Assembly (NCBI RefSeq): GCF_001856685.1
Contig: NZ_CP017812.1
Span: 1 to 64,000, forward strand
Direction of reading: 5' to 3'
Source: Boudabousia tangfeifanii
GTDB lineage: Bacteria; Actinomycetota; Actinomycetes; Actinomycetales; Actinomycetaceae
DNA length: 64,000 nt
Position 1 is the first letter of the stretch. Every line of letters begins with the position of its first letter. Below are positions 47,201 to 56,360 of this stretch, piece by piece. The position numbers and the translations under genes were made by a program. The notes under the pieces were generated by a model. It had not been told where the DNA came from and made no database searches. It worked only from the letters and a program-made list of their open reading frames with translations.

Positions 47201-48673
47201 TCAACGAACCGAAGACAACACCTCCACACCCAACACCGGATCCGACCCAAACCCATCAAACGGCACCAACGGCCGAGACAAACGCGAATACGGCAAACGC
47301 GGCAAATCCTGATCCACCGCCCCCGGCGACAAAGCCATCACCCAACCAGCCGACGCAGCAGCCAAATCAGGCTCCAAATACCCAATCTTCACCACCACCA
47401 CATCCAAACCAGCAAAACCCGGAAAACCAGCAGCCGCAAAATCCAACTCCCGCGCATACTGCATCCGATTCTCCGTCACAATCACCTCAAACAAACCATC
47501 AGCCAACACCACACAACGACCAGCCCGCACATCCACAAAACGACGAACCACCCGACCCGGAAAAGCCACCGGCACACTAAACTGCGAAGGCAACTTCGCC
47601 CCCACCAAAACCTCCGGCAAATCACGCTCCCACAACAAATCCACCACCTGCGGATCATAAACAGAAGCCACCAAAACTCGCTTCACGCTGCCCAGCTCAC
47701 GCCATCGCTCCCACAAACGAGACCACAAAACCGTCTCATCACCAACCCCACCAGCACCAGGATTATCACCCGTATCCGACACAAAAAACGGCGAAACCCC
47801 AGCAGACAAAGCCAACTCACAAGCCTCATCCACCCCCGCAGTCGGACCCACAAACTCAAACTCACCAGCCCGAGCCCAAAACTCGTCCCCCAAACGAGCA
47901 GCAGCCGCCTCAACCGCCCCACGATCAGGACCAGAAACCACCACCACCCCATGACAACGAGGCTGATCCGCCCACGGGAAACCCATCCAAATAGCCGCAT
48001 CCCACACCCCACGGCCATCAACCAAACCAGCAATCAAACCATACAAACTACGCCCCGGCTCAACCACCGTCGACGTCTTCTCACCCGGCAACAACACCGG
48101 CACCGCCACCCGAGCCCGAAACACCTCAACCCCCGGCTCAGCCAACAAACGCACCAACAACTCCGCCGCCCGAAAACGAGTCTCCACCGCATCCACATGC
48201 GGAGCCGTCCGATAACACGTCAACAAATCACAAGCCTCAAACAACGCCTCGGACACATTCCCATGCAAATCCATCGAAGTTGAAACCCGAACCCTAGGCC
48301 CCACAATCTCACGCACCTGCGAAGCCAAATCCCCCTCAACATCCAACAAACCCTCAGAGCTCATCGCCCCATGAATATCCAACAACACCCCATCCAAACC
48401 AGCAGCCACCTCACGGCGCAAACCAGCCAAAAACTCCTCACGCCAAGACTCATAAAACTCCCGAGTCACCACCCCACCAGGCAATGCCCCAGCATGCACC
48501 AAAGGAACCCACTCAACCCCCTCAAACCGAGGAAAACGCTCCGAACCAGCCACCCACGGGTAACGAGCCAACAACGCCTCGCCACGAGTCACTGTAAAAT
48601 CACCCTCGCCGGACATGTATGGAGTAAAAGTCGAAGACTCAATATGAATCCCGCCTACAGCAATCCGCAACAT
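47201..48673 (-). CDS. M81 family (MlrC-like) metallopeptidase
   Basis: M81 proteins are zinc peptidases related to MlrC, which breaks down linear microcystin; most have other, unknown substrates. The ATG at 48673 (MLRIAVGGIHIESSTFTP) gives 490 residues and the family-like start. Motifs include GVLLDIHGAMSSEG, SMDLHGNVSE, TCYRTAPHVD and SDTGDNPGAGGVGDET, which hold likely metal ligands. It lies about 95 bases upstream of the ABC pair in the same direction and shares its unusual base bias. Peptide processing linked to export is possible but unproven. Confidence 0.85.
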   Translation of the reverse strand: MLRIAVGGIHIESSTFTPYMSGEGDFTVTRGEALLARYPWVAGSERFPRFEGVEWVPLVHAGALPGGVVTREFYESWREEFLAGLRREVAAGLDGVLLDIHGAMSSEGLLDVEGDLASQVREIVGPRVRVSTSMDLHGNVSEALFEACDLLTCYRTAPHVDAVETRFRAAELLVRLLAEPGVEVFRARVAVPVLLPGEKTSTVVEPGRSLYGLIAGLVDGRGVWDAAIWMGFPWADQPRCHGVVVVSGPDRGAVEAAAARLGDEFWARAGEFEFVGPTAGVDEACELALSAGVSPFFVSDTGDNPGAGGVGDETVLWSRLWERWRELGSVKRVLVASVYDPQVVDLLWERDLPEVLVGAKLPSQFSVPVAFPGRVVRRFVDVRAGRCVVLADGLFEVIVTENRMQYARELDFAAAGFPGFAGLDVVVVKIGYLEPDLAAASAGWVMALSPGAVDQDLPRLPYSRLSRPLVPFDGFGSDPVLGVEVLSSVR

Positions 48674-48772
48674 AACGTCAAACCCCCGTCGGTAACAAAC
48701 GAAACAATCAGCAACTAGAGTAGCGCAAAACACCACCGCCTAGGGGATTTTTCATGCCGAGGACGAGGGCGG

Positions 48773-48880
48773 GCTTTGGCGGGTCCTGGGTGGGGTGCTC
48801 GCCCTTTCGGGGCGGACCTGCGGCCCACCCCGAAAATGCCCGACCGCACCCTGCACCCCACCCAGCTTCCCCGCCAAAGC
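48773..48880. repeat. GC-rich palindromic element, left flank of defence island
   Basis: Arms 48773-48798 and 48853-48880 pair almost completely: GCTTTGGCGGG with CCCGCCAAAGC, and CTGGGTGGGGTGC with GCACCCCACCCAG. They enclose a GC-rich 54-base loop. The segment 48829-48864 matches the reverse complement of 57864-57901 on the other side of the island (about 33 of 36 aligned positions, one 2-base gap). The sequence just before it (48755-48770) holds two CGAGGRCG motifs. No gene lies between 48674 and 48977. Confidence 0.8.
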
Positions 48881-48977
48881 AAACCGCGGGCAAGCAAAAG
48901 CAAAAGTGGAGTCGCGAGGTGGCGGTATGAGCGGGATGTTAGCTGGCGCCACTTGACTAACCTGGTAGGCTATTGCC

Positions 48978-50498
48978 GTGAAACGAACGCGAAACGAACG
49001 CAGAAAATCGATCCCTATTATCGATTTATTCTCTGGTCCAGGTGGCCTAGGAGAAGGTTTTATGGCCCTTAGGGATAAGCGTGGTAATCGCCAGTTTCAA
49101 ATTGCGATGTCAGTTGAAAAAGATCCGAGTGCTCACAAGACCCTTACTTTGCGGAGTTTTTATCGAAGAATATTAGACCTTAATGGTGGAGTGGCACCTA
49201 AAAGCTATATCGATTATGTGACCAGTCCTTCTCGGATTAACTTTGATAAGTTGACTAACGAATTTCCAAAGCAGTATGAAGAAGCTGTCAACGAGGCTTT
49301 GTTGGATGAACTTGTAGAAAACGATGATCGCTTGGTTGAAGTTGCCTTAGAGCGTCTAGAGGATTATCCAAATAGTCCACGAGTATTAATTGGTGGACCC
49401 CCTTGTCAAGCATATTCGTTGGTTGGGCGTGCGAGGCGTACGCATGAAGATCGTGAGTCCTTTGAAGGTGATGTTAGGCAGACACTTTATCGCTGTTATT
49501 TGCGATTTATCGAGAAAATTCAACCAGACATTTTTGTTATGGAAAATGTGAAGGGGATGCTTAGTGCCACTAGAAAATCAAAAACAATTTTCTCTTTGAT
49601 CAAGCAAGACATGGAAGAGTTGGGGTATGAACTCCATTCATTGGTGACTGATATTCCATTATTGCCAAGCGATTTTGTGGTTCGTGCAGAAGAGTTTGGT
49701 ATTCCTCAGGCTCGTCATCGAGTAATTTTGGTTGGAACCAAGAAGAGTGACGAACGAAAAATAACAATACTTGAATCCAAGCCCTGTGTATCAGTTCATG
49801 ATGCTATTGCTGATCTTCCGAAATTAGGCGGTGGATTTTCATTTAGAGTTAAGGAAAAGATAAATTCGAAGAATGCTTTTTTACGCGAAGCTGTTCAAAA
49901 AATACTGCGCTCTATCTCAGACGATTTGATGGAGCAAGAGCTAATGGCATTAGACTTCTCTGGGAAAGATTTACCTCAAAAGTCTTCAGTAAAAAATAAC
50001 GTCGTTGCGGTTTATCCAAAGTGGTATATCGGTGGATTTAAAGAGACAAATACTGTTTTGAATCATGATGCTCGAGCTCATATGGTTACTGACTATGAAC
50101 GCTATCTGTTTGCATCTACTTATGCAAAGGTCTTTGGTAAATCACCTAAACTATATAACTTTCCTAGCTATCTCTGGCCAAATCATAAGAATGTAAGTGG
50201 TTTGAAGGCTGGTAAGGAAGTCATTTTTTCAGATCGTTTTAAGGTACAAGTCTATAATCGGCCTTCATCAACGGTTACTGCGCATATCTCAAAAGACGGG
50301 CATTACTATATTCATCCTGATCCTGAACAATGCAGAAGTTTAACCGTCAGGGAGGCAGCAAGACTGCAAACCTTCCCTGATGATTACTATTTTGAAGGAG
50401 GACGAACTTCAGCTTTCCAGCAGGTTGGGAATGCAGTACCCCCACTGTTGGCAAACCAGATTGCTGAATTAGTGTCTAATTTTCTTTTAATCGATTAA
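48978..50498 (+). CDS. C5-cytosine-specific DNA methyltransferase
   Basis: The enzyme methylates cytosine C5 in a specific DNA sequence. From the GTG at 48978 the protein has 506 residues with the ordered motifs of the family: I IIDLFSGPGG (14-23), IV GGPPCQ (139-144, catalytic Cys143), VI MENVKG (188-193), VIII QARHR (244-248), then a target-recognition region and RPSSTVTAHISKDG, LTVREAARLQTFPD (IX) and QQVGNAVPPLLA (X). Low GC and rare codons set it apart from its neighbours. It converges on the AIPR gene with overlapping stops. It is the likely modification part of the island, and its target is unknown. Confidence 0.93.
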   Translation: MKRTRNERRKSIPIIDLFSGPGGLGEGFMALRDKRGNRQFQIAMSVEKDPSAHKTLTLRSFYRRILDLNGGVAPKSYIDYVTSPSRINFDKLTNEFPKQYEEAVNEALLDELVENDDRLVEVALERLEDYPNSPRVLIGGPPCQAYSLVGRARRTHEDRESFEGDVRQTLYRCYLRFIEKIQPDIFVMENVKGMLSATRKSKTIFSLIKQDMEELGYELHSLVTDIPLLPSDFVVRAEEFGIPQARHRVILVGTKKSDERKITILESKPCVSVHDAIADLPKLGGGFSFRVKEKINSKNAFLREAVQKILRSISDDLMEQELMALDFSGKDLPQKSSVKNNVVAVYPKWYIGGFKETNTVLNHDARAHMVTDYERYLFASTYAKVFGKSPKLYNFPSYLWPNHKNVSGLKAGKEVIFSDRFKVQVYNRPSSTVTAHISKDGHYYIHPDPEQCRSLTVREAARLQTFPDDYYFEGGRTSAFQQVGNAVPPLLANQIAELVSNFLLID

Positions 50499-52597
50499 TC
50501 ATGATTATCTGGAAGGGTATAGTTAAGTCCGTATTTATTCAGTTTATTTAGAAGGAACTTTAAGACTTTCGCCTGTTCTGGAGAAACGTAGGACTTTCGA
50601 ATTAGATGATTCAAGATATCAAGTTCTTTTTGTGAGGCTAGCGCATTTTCATTGCAAGTTTTTTGGACTTGGCGCCAAAACTCTGTGCCCGCGTCGATAA
50701 CTTGTTTTTGAAGATAGTATTCATTGTCGACATGGCCTTGTTTTTTTGCCTCTGATTTCTTTTCTTTGACTGTTCGTGGGTCAATCAAACAGTTTTCGAA
50801 ATCTTTGGGCATTTCTGGAATGTTTTCACTTAGCTTTTCCCAGCATTTTTCTCGTTTAGCCCATTCGGAGATATTTCGATAACCTTTGTCAGGGTTCATG
50901 AGGATAGTATGAGCCATTTCGCTGCATGTAATGATAGCCGCTTCTAGAGCAGGACCAACTTCTTGTTTGTCCCAAACTCTCATGAAGTCAACTGACAGCC
51001 CTCTTTTTGCTGCTGCTAGCCTGATTAGACCAATAGTAAGAGGGATATGTTGCGCAAGGTAGCCACCTTTCTCGTACCAATCTTGCTTCATTATCAACGA
51101 TCGAGTTCTATCAAAAATAATTTTTTTGGCGATGATTTCTTTGTAGAAGTACTCATTAAAATCGTCTTGGCTACTGTCCCATTTTTCGGTGATCACTTGT
51201 GCAAAATGAAGGAAGTTTTTCTCAGCTCCCAGATTGACTTTATAACCTTCATCGGTCCATGAGACGTAGTATTTTGCTAGGTCTGTCTTATTGAATCTTT
51301 GCGGTTTAGGGTAGGTGGATTCGAAATTTTGCTTTTGAACTCGTGTTCTTTCAAACGATTTTTCGGATTCGTATTGTCCTCTTGTTCTTTCATAGAACCA
51401 TTTAGTTTGGACTAAAGTGTCTCCAGTTCTGGGAGCAAGTAAACGACGAGATAGATTCTCCATCCAGATATGGAATTTATGATTGGAGAAGAAGTCGGCG
51501 TTTGAAACCTTGTTTTGACTATTTGCATAGCGAGAAATAAGAGGGACTAACTCAGTAGTCTGCTCAGAAGATACCCTAGTAAGTTTCATCTGTACTGAAA
51601 CATTTGAAATATCGTACCCGTTATCATAAGCGCTAAAAATTGATGCTGTTGTCTGACCTCCATTAACAATTTGGAAGTTTGTCATTTTATGAATAGTGCC
51701 TGTATTGCTACCTGGTAGTTCTGAATTAAACTCAACTTCTTCAGCTGTTGCAGTGATTCCGTTATTGTAGATTAAGAATTTTTCAGGTTCAGATTTAAGA
51801 GTTTCACGAATTCCTCTGTTCACACTTGTTCTATTTTGAAGAAAGAGGCGAACATTTTGTTCTAATAGGCGGGTCTTCCAACGCTCATACAACTGAGCGA
51901 GAGTTTTTCCAGGTATAGCGGTTAAGAATACTTCCTGCTCTCCTTTTAACTGCGGCATTCTTAAAGCTGCGAACGGTGAAAAGTCTTTATCAAGATCGAC
52001 TTCAATTGGTTCATGTTCAGTTTGTGAATTTCGCCAATTCTCCCAACGTTTTAGATCCCAGACATCAATAACCAGAGGGATATCGTTAATATTTTCTGCG
52101 CGTAATGACTTGATACTTTTACTTAGCGTTTTAGGTGTGAATATAACAATTCTGAACTCAGAGATACGATTCTTTCGAATAGAGTCACGTATTACATAAG
52201 CGAGGTTGAAAGCAGGATTAGTTTCTTCTAAATCATTCCAAAAACGCGGTTTATTGATAGCGTAATCGACGAATCTAAGAACTTTCCTTATCAGAGTATC
52301 AAGGTTCGTTTTCGTTAGAGTTTCTAATTCTTCGACCCATTCAGATGCAATAAGAGTTATTGGTCCCTTGCCATCAAGGAAATCAGGGGAGTTTTCAGGG
52401 AGCCCACAGTATCCAGTAACCAGCATGCTGGGTCTGTCTAGAGAGAACCGTACCTGTTCAATATCAGGGAGCTGATAGTTACTCGTCAACTCATCTGCAA
52501 AAAGGGAAAAGAAGCTATAAGGAATAAGCTCACCGTTTGTTTCTGCCAAAGTGTAAACTTCATTTTTTAATTTAATGAATTCCTGTTTTGCATCCAT
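50495..52597 (-). CDS. AIPR family protein (abortive-infection/phage-resistance type)
   Basis: AIPR proteins are found in phage-resistance and restriction operons; the biochemical role is not well defined. The 700-residue product carries the family core FLIYNNGITATAEEVEF (274-290) and FQIVNGGQTTASIFSAY (308-324), followed by a long C-terminal region. It is the last gene of the four-gene minus-strand operon, three bases after the nuclease gene. Its TAA stop shares bases with the TAA of the convergent methyltransferase. AT content is high, as in the rest of the island. Confidence 0.88.
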   Translation of the reverse strand: MDAKQEFIKLKNEVYTLAETNGELIPYSFFSLFADELTSNYQLPDIEQVRFSLDRPSMLVTGYCGLPENSPDFLDGKGPITLIASEWVEELETLTKTNLDTLIRKVLRFVDYAINKPRFWNDLEETNPAFNLAYVIRDSIRKNRISEFRIVIFTPKTLSKSIKSLRAENINDIPLVIDVWDLKRWENWRNSQTEHEPIEVDLDKDFSPFAALRMPQLKGEQEVFLTAIPGKTLAQLYERWKTRLLEQNVRLFLQNRTSVNRGIRETLKSEPEKFLIYNNGITATAEEVEFNSELPGSNTGTIHKMTNFQIVNGGQTTASIFSAYDNGYDISNVSVQMKLTRVSSEQTTELVPLISRYANSQNKVSNADFFSNHKFHIWMENLSRRLLAPRTGDTLVQTKWFYERTRGQYESEKSFERTRVQKQNFESTYPKPQRFNKTDLAKYYVSWTDEGYKVNLGAEKNFLHFAQVITEKWDSSQDDFNEYFYKEIIAKKIIFDRTRSLIMKQDWYEKGGYLAQHIPLTIGLIRLAAAKRGLSVDFMRVWDKQEVGPALEAAIITCSEMAHTILMNPDKGYRNISEWAKREKCWEKLSENIPEMPKDFENCLIDPRTVKEKKSEAKKQGHVDNEYYLQKQVIDAGTEFWRQVQKTCNENALASQKELDILNHLIRKSYVSPEQAKVLKFLLNKLNKYGLNYTLPDNHD

Positions 52598-52600
52598 AGC

Positions 52601-53560
52601 TTATTTTCCTAGTTCTGTGTATAAATCAGTAAAAAGGGCTTTGTAATCTTTGAGATCTTCAGTGTTAATAGAGTAACTAACTTTGGAAATAGATTTAGAG
52701 ATATGGCTAGGTGTAAGTCGAGGGAAGTTCTCTTTGACTTCATAGAGAGCTCTCCCAATTATGGACCACTTGATGGTGTATTTGTCGTCGTTTGAAAATC
52801 CATACTCGGCAAGCTTATTATCGAAATACAGCTGCTCTAATGGGTCGGGGATTTCATTTCGTACTTTATCTACAAACTGGTTTAAGGTTTTTCCTGATGA
52901 GGGATCTTTAGCTAGGGAATAAACAGCTAGATATAAGGCTTCAGATGAATTTGTTGATAACTGATATTCAGATGAGATTGTTACATGGGGGTATGACTCA
53001 TTATGTTTAGTTTTTACTTCAACGAAGATGTTTCCGAATGAAAAATCTTGATTTGTACCTTCAATCCCGGTCCAACTTTGGATGGCTTGGTGCTGTAACT
53101 TTTCTTGTTTTAGTAGTGAACTTAAAAAAGTAAGTTCACCGATTAGTCCCCGTTGAGCTTCTGTTGACAACATGTTCTTAGAAACTGATAGTAACTTTGA
53201 CCATTTAGCTAAAATTAATTTGGTCGCACAAAGGTGTTTGTCTTTGGTGAATAGTTGGAGCGAGCTAGCAATATTTTCACAAAGTGCTGTAAAAGCTCCT
53301 TTGACTGTCCGATCGTTTAGCATCAAAAACAGTGCGTTAGTTTTAGTCGAATTGATAACTTCGATTTGGGAAAAATGTGGGAGTAAAATTTCATTTTCAA
53401 GATCCGCGTACGATATCTTAAGACCTTCTCTATCGTGAATATCTTTGATCCAGAAAATATCGTGCAACCTTGGATTAATTTTTTGGTCAAGTTTAATCGT
53501 AGATACATGACCTTCTACGGAGTTCTGTAGTTCTTTCCAATAGTCCTGAGTGTTAGTCAT
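52601..53560 (-). CDS. PD-(D/E)XK motif nuclease (DUF4420-like)
   Basis: This 319-residue protein is the probable nuclease of the island. The fold signature is visible: Glu142 in RGLIGELTFL, Asp172 in GTNQDFSFG and Glu181-X-Lys183 in IFVEVKTKH. These are the metal-binding and catalytic residues of PD-(D/E)XK enzymes. The N-terminal WKELQ start and spacing resemble DUF4420 proteins that accompany Z1 and MORC-like ATPases. It overlaps the Z1 gene by eight bases, so the proteins are made together. Confidence 0.82.
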   Translation of the reverse strand: MTNTQDYWKELQNSVEGHVSTIKLDQKINPRLHDIFWIKDIHDREGLKISYADLENEILLPHFSQIEVINSTKTNALFLMLNDRTVKGAFTALCENIASSLQLFTKDKHLCATKLILAKWSKLLSVSKNMLSTEAQRGLIGELTFLSSLLKQEKLQHQAIQSWTGIEGTNQDFSFGNIFVEVKTKHNESYPHVTISSEYQLSTNSSEALYLAVYSLAKDPSSGKTLNQFVDKVRNEIPDPLEQLYFDNKLAEYGFSNDDKYTIKWSIIGRALYEVKENFPRLTPSHISKSISKVSYSINTEDLKDYKALFTDLYTELGK

Positions 53561-56360
53561 CTGCGATCACTCTTTCGGTTTCTTCATCGATTTCTGGTTG
53601 ATTATCGATTGGGATGGACCAGTTATATGTGTATTCGCATGCTTCGGTAGCATTGGTTTTGGGGAAACAGATGCTCCATCCAAAGGTCTTTACACCTTCA
53701 CCTACAAATTCACTAGTTAGACCTTTTGCAGGGACAAGATTCACCGGTTGAATAACTAATAATGGTTTTTTCGTGTGTGTTAAGTATGTTGAGTCAGCTA
53801 TTGCTTTTCCTTCTAATTTCTTTTTCTCTTCAATGGCGTTTATTTCTTCATGCGTTAATGCGACTTTGGAAATACCTCTACTGCTAAGTTTTTGTTTGTT
53901 TCCCACTCTGATGTGTTCAGAGTTAGTGTATTTCCCAGCTGTACGTATCAACCAAGAATGATCGTCGCCGATTAGTTTAGTTAATGAAGGATCAACAATT
54001 TTTCCCTTTGAACCATTCGCTATAAATACGTCCCAAGTTTCAGCTTCTCCTTCCTCAAGCATTTTTTGGATCGCTTTACTGACATACTCGTATCGAGATT
54101 TGAAGGAAAGTTCATCGTCATTTTGGTATTTTTCCAAAAACTCTAGGATAATTTCGAATGGTACGTTTTCAAACATTAAACCGTGAGGCGATTTGTCTCG
54201 TCTGTATCTAATTAGTTTCTTATTCGAAGGTTGGTAGTCATTGTTAGACTGAGCCTCTGATGGTTCCGATTGCTCACTTTCTTCAGATTTTTCCACTAAT
54301 TTTTCAAGAATCTCTAGAACTGCTTGTCGATTGTTCGCAAGCGAATCTTCGTTGTTAAGGAATGCAACGGTTTCAATGACTTTTCTGCTAACGTTTAAGG
54401 AAACTAGGACGTCTGTTGCGGTTCGCATTTTTAGTGGGCTAGTAACTTGTAGGGCACCAGGATGTTTCTTTATCTTGAGTGCTAGTTCGTCTGGTTGCAG
54501 CTCAAGATCCGACATTTCATCGATTTCAGCGTATAGTTCTTCAACCACACTCGTGATGAATTGATACCATCCCTTAGATTCTGGGGTCAACCATATTCTG
54601 CACCTATGTTCGTATGGTTCACGGTAGCCAAACCAACGACACATTTGCATTAAGGTATCGTATCCCTTTGAATTTCGGGCAAAATATGAGGTTACTAATC
54701 CTTCAAGAGTTAATCCACGGGAAAGTGTAAACCCACCTATAGCTATATAAAATCTTGCGTTTTCACCAGAGTAGTCGAGAGAATCGTCAGAAGTGCTATT
54801 TACTGTTAGTACCTTAATCTCGTCTTCGTGTGAAACTGAAAAAATCGATTTTAAGATATTGATGAAATCGAATTTCGAATGGTCTTCGACAAAATCATGA
54901 TTCCAAACTTTTTCAAAACGTTGAAAAGTCTCTTCGTCGTTATCGAAAAGAGCGAGATCATCAGTACTTTGGACTAACTGAGCAAAAGAGATAAAGTGTC
55001 GCCGTACGTCAGTTAGATATTTACGTACTATATTGCTGAATTTTGCTTGAACATCGACGAATCTACTTACGTTGATTAGCATACTTCGATGCTTCGGATT
55101 GTCTTGTAGTTTCTCAATTCCAACGTTAACTAAGAAATGGCATATTGCATCTTTCAAAGATTCTGGAATCTCGTCATTTAGTTGAGTATTTTTTTGATGG
55201 TTGGTCGGTAGATATTCTTCAATATCTTCGCAACAGTTTAGGAAAGTATCGTTTTCGTCTGCAAAAACTTTAATAGCTCCGAAGTATGATTGAGGGCTTC
55301 TGAGGAGAGTGATGAAGTCCTTTGGAAAAATATCGTTTCCCAAAAATAAGTCGTTTTTTTGAGTATCAATTAAAACATTTGCAAATGGAGTAGCAGTGTA
55401 ACCGACATATGAGTTCACCTTAAACTCATTTAGTAGTTTTCTGATGTGTTTATTGATCGATGAGGTTTTATCTTTGCCGCGAGCAACATTGATCGAGGCG
55501 TTATCCGCTTCATCGTCGATTACTAAAAGAGGACCTCGAAGTCTTGAAGATTTGCAATGTGAAAGCAGACTTTTTAGCGAATTAACATTTTTCTTGGTAA
55601 CTACGATAGCCACGTGGTTGGCGTCAGTTCGTATGGTCGCATCTTTATTGTGTTCATGTACGTCTGCGTACGAACTTGAGAAAGGGTTAATCACATTTGG
55701 CTCTTTGTAGCCTTTAAGGGTGCCTACTCCTACCTTTTTATTCTCTTTCCCCTTAATCATTGAATAACCAATGATTCCTTCATCTACCCGGATCTGGGTT
55801 TGAGTTCTTAGATTGTTATGAATACCAGAGAGTACGACGATAGTTTTATAACCAATATCAAGTGCTTTGGCTATTAATCCTATGTAATTTGCAGTTTTTC
55901 CAGATTGTACGTCGGCAACGACAAGGCCTCGAACTGATTGGGATTTTTTGTTTGGATCTGCCAGTTTCGATACTAAATCTTTTGTGTATATATCGATGTT
56001 TCTGATTGCGTCCGGGTTTAACTTTTTTATTAACGATAGGTAATTAGAGTAGTTACTGAAAAAAGGCCCATTATTTTCCCCAAATTGTCTATTGATTATG
56101 AGGTCACGATTGACAATCTCTATGGGAGCTAGTGAGAGAAACTGATACTTGGTCTGGATCGCATTTTTAACATCATGTTTAATCGCAATCAGTGCTGACT
56201 CGTCGAGATAAGGTGCGTAAACTGAGGACAACGATTCAATCGCATCATCAATTTTAGCTTCGGTTAATTCGTTTAATTCTTCCAACTTAATCAGTAAGTT
56301 GTATACGCCGCTTTCTAAATCACGTGTAACTTCGTCCCGTTTCATTGGAATTAACCTCAT
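53553..56360 (-). CDS. Z1 domain superfamily-II helicase-like ATPase
   Basis: Z1 proteins are helicase-like ATPases of predicted restriction systems, and may translocate on DNA or remodel it. The 935-residue protein has Walker A VADVQSGKT (148-156), motif Ia-like VVLSGIHNNLRTQTQ, Walker B LLVIDDEADNAS (278-289), motif III-like YTATPFANVLID and a second RecA-like lobe with FTLSRGLTLEGLVTSYFARNS and MQMCRWFGYREPYEHRCRIW. That last block is the Z1 hallmark. The ATG overlaps the MORC-like stop by four bases (ATGA). The C-terminal 300 residues have no motif I can name. Confidence 0.9.
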   Translation of the reverse strand: MRLIPMKRDEVTRDLESGVYNLLIKLEELNELTEAKIDDAIESLSSVYAPYLDESALIAIKHDVKNAIQTKYQFLSLAPIEIVNRDLIINRQFGENNGPFFSNYSNYLSLIKKLNPDAIRNIDIYTKDLVSKLADPNKKSQSVRGLVVADVQSGKTANYIGLIAKALDIGYKTIVVLSGIHNNLRTQTQIRVDEGIIGYSMIKGKENKKVGVGTLKGYKEPNVINPFSSSYADVHEHNKDATIRTDANHVAIVVTKKNVNSLKSLLSHCKSSRLRGPLLVIDDEADNASINVARGKDKTSSINKHIRKLLNEFKVNSYVGYTATPFANVLIDTQKNDLFLGNDIFPKDFITLLRSPQSYFGAIKVFADENDTFLNCCEDIEEYLPTNHQKNTQLNDEIPESLKDAICHFLVNVGIEKLQDNPKHRSMLINVSRFVDVQAKFSNIVRKYLTDVRRHFISFAQLVQSTDDLALFDNDEETFQRFEKVWNHDFVEDHSKFDFINILKSIFSVSHEDEIKVLTVNSTSDDSLDYSGENARFYIAIGGFTLSRGLTLEGLVTSYFARNSKGYDTLMQMCRWFGYREPYEHRCRIWLTPESKGWYQFITSVVEELYAEIDEMSDLELQPDELALKIKKHPGALQVTSPLKMRTATDVLVSLNVSRKVIETVAFLNNEDSLANNRQAVLEILEKLVEKSEESEQSEPSEAQSNNDYQPSNKKLIRYRRDKSPHGLMFENVPFEIILEFLEKYQNDDELSFKSRYEYVSKAIQKMLEEGEAETWDVFIANGSKGKIVDPSLTKLIGDDHSWLIRTAGKYTNSEHIRVGNKQKLSSRGISKVALTHEEINAIEEKKKLEGKAIADSTYLTHTKKPLLVIQPVNLVPAKGLTSEFVGEGVKTFGWSICFPKTNATEACEYTYNWSIPIDNQPEIDEETERVIADD

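Noticed and set aside
48700-48900. Short open frames of about 60 codons in the GC-rich palindrome before the methyltransferase
   Set aside because: They arise from the palindromic GC-rich repeat, have Pro/Arg/Gly-rich products and no ribosome-binding site.
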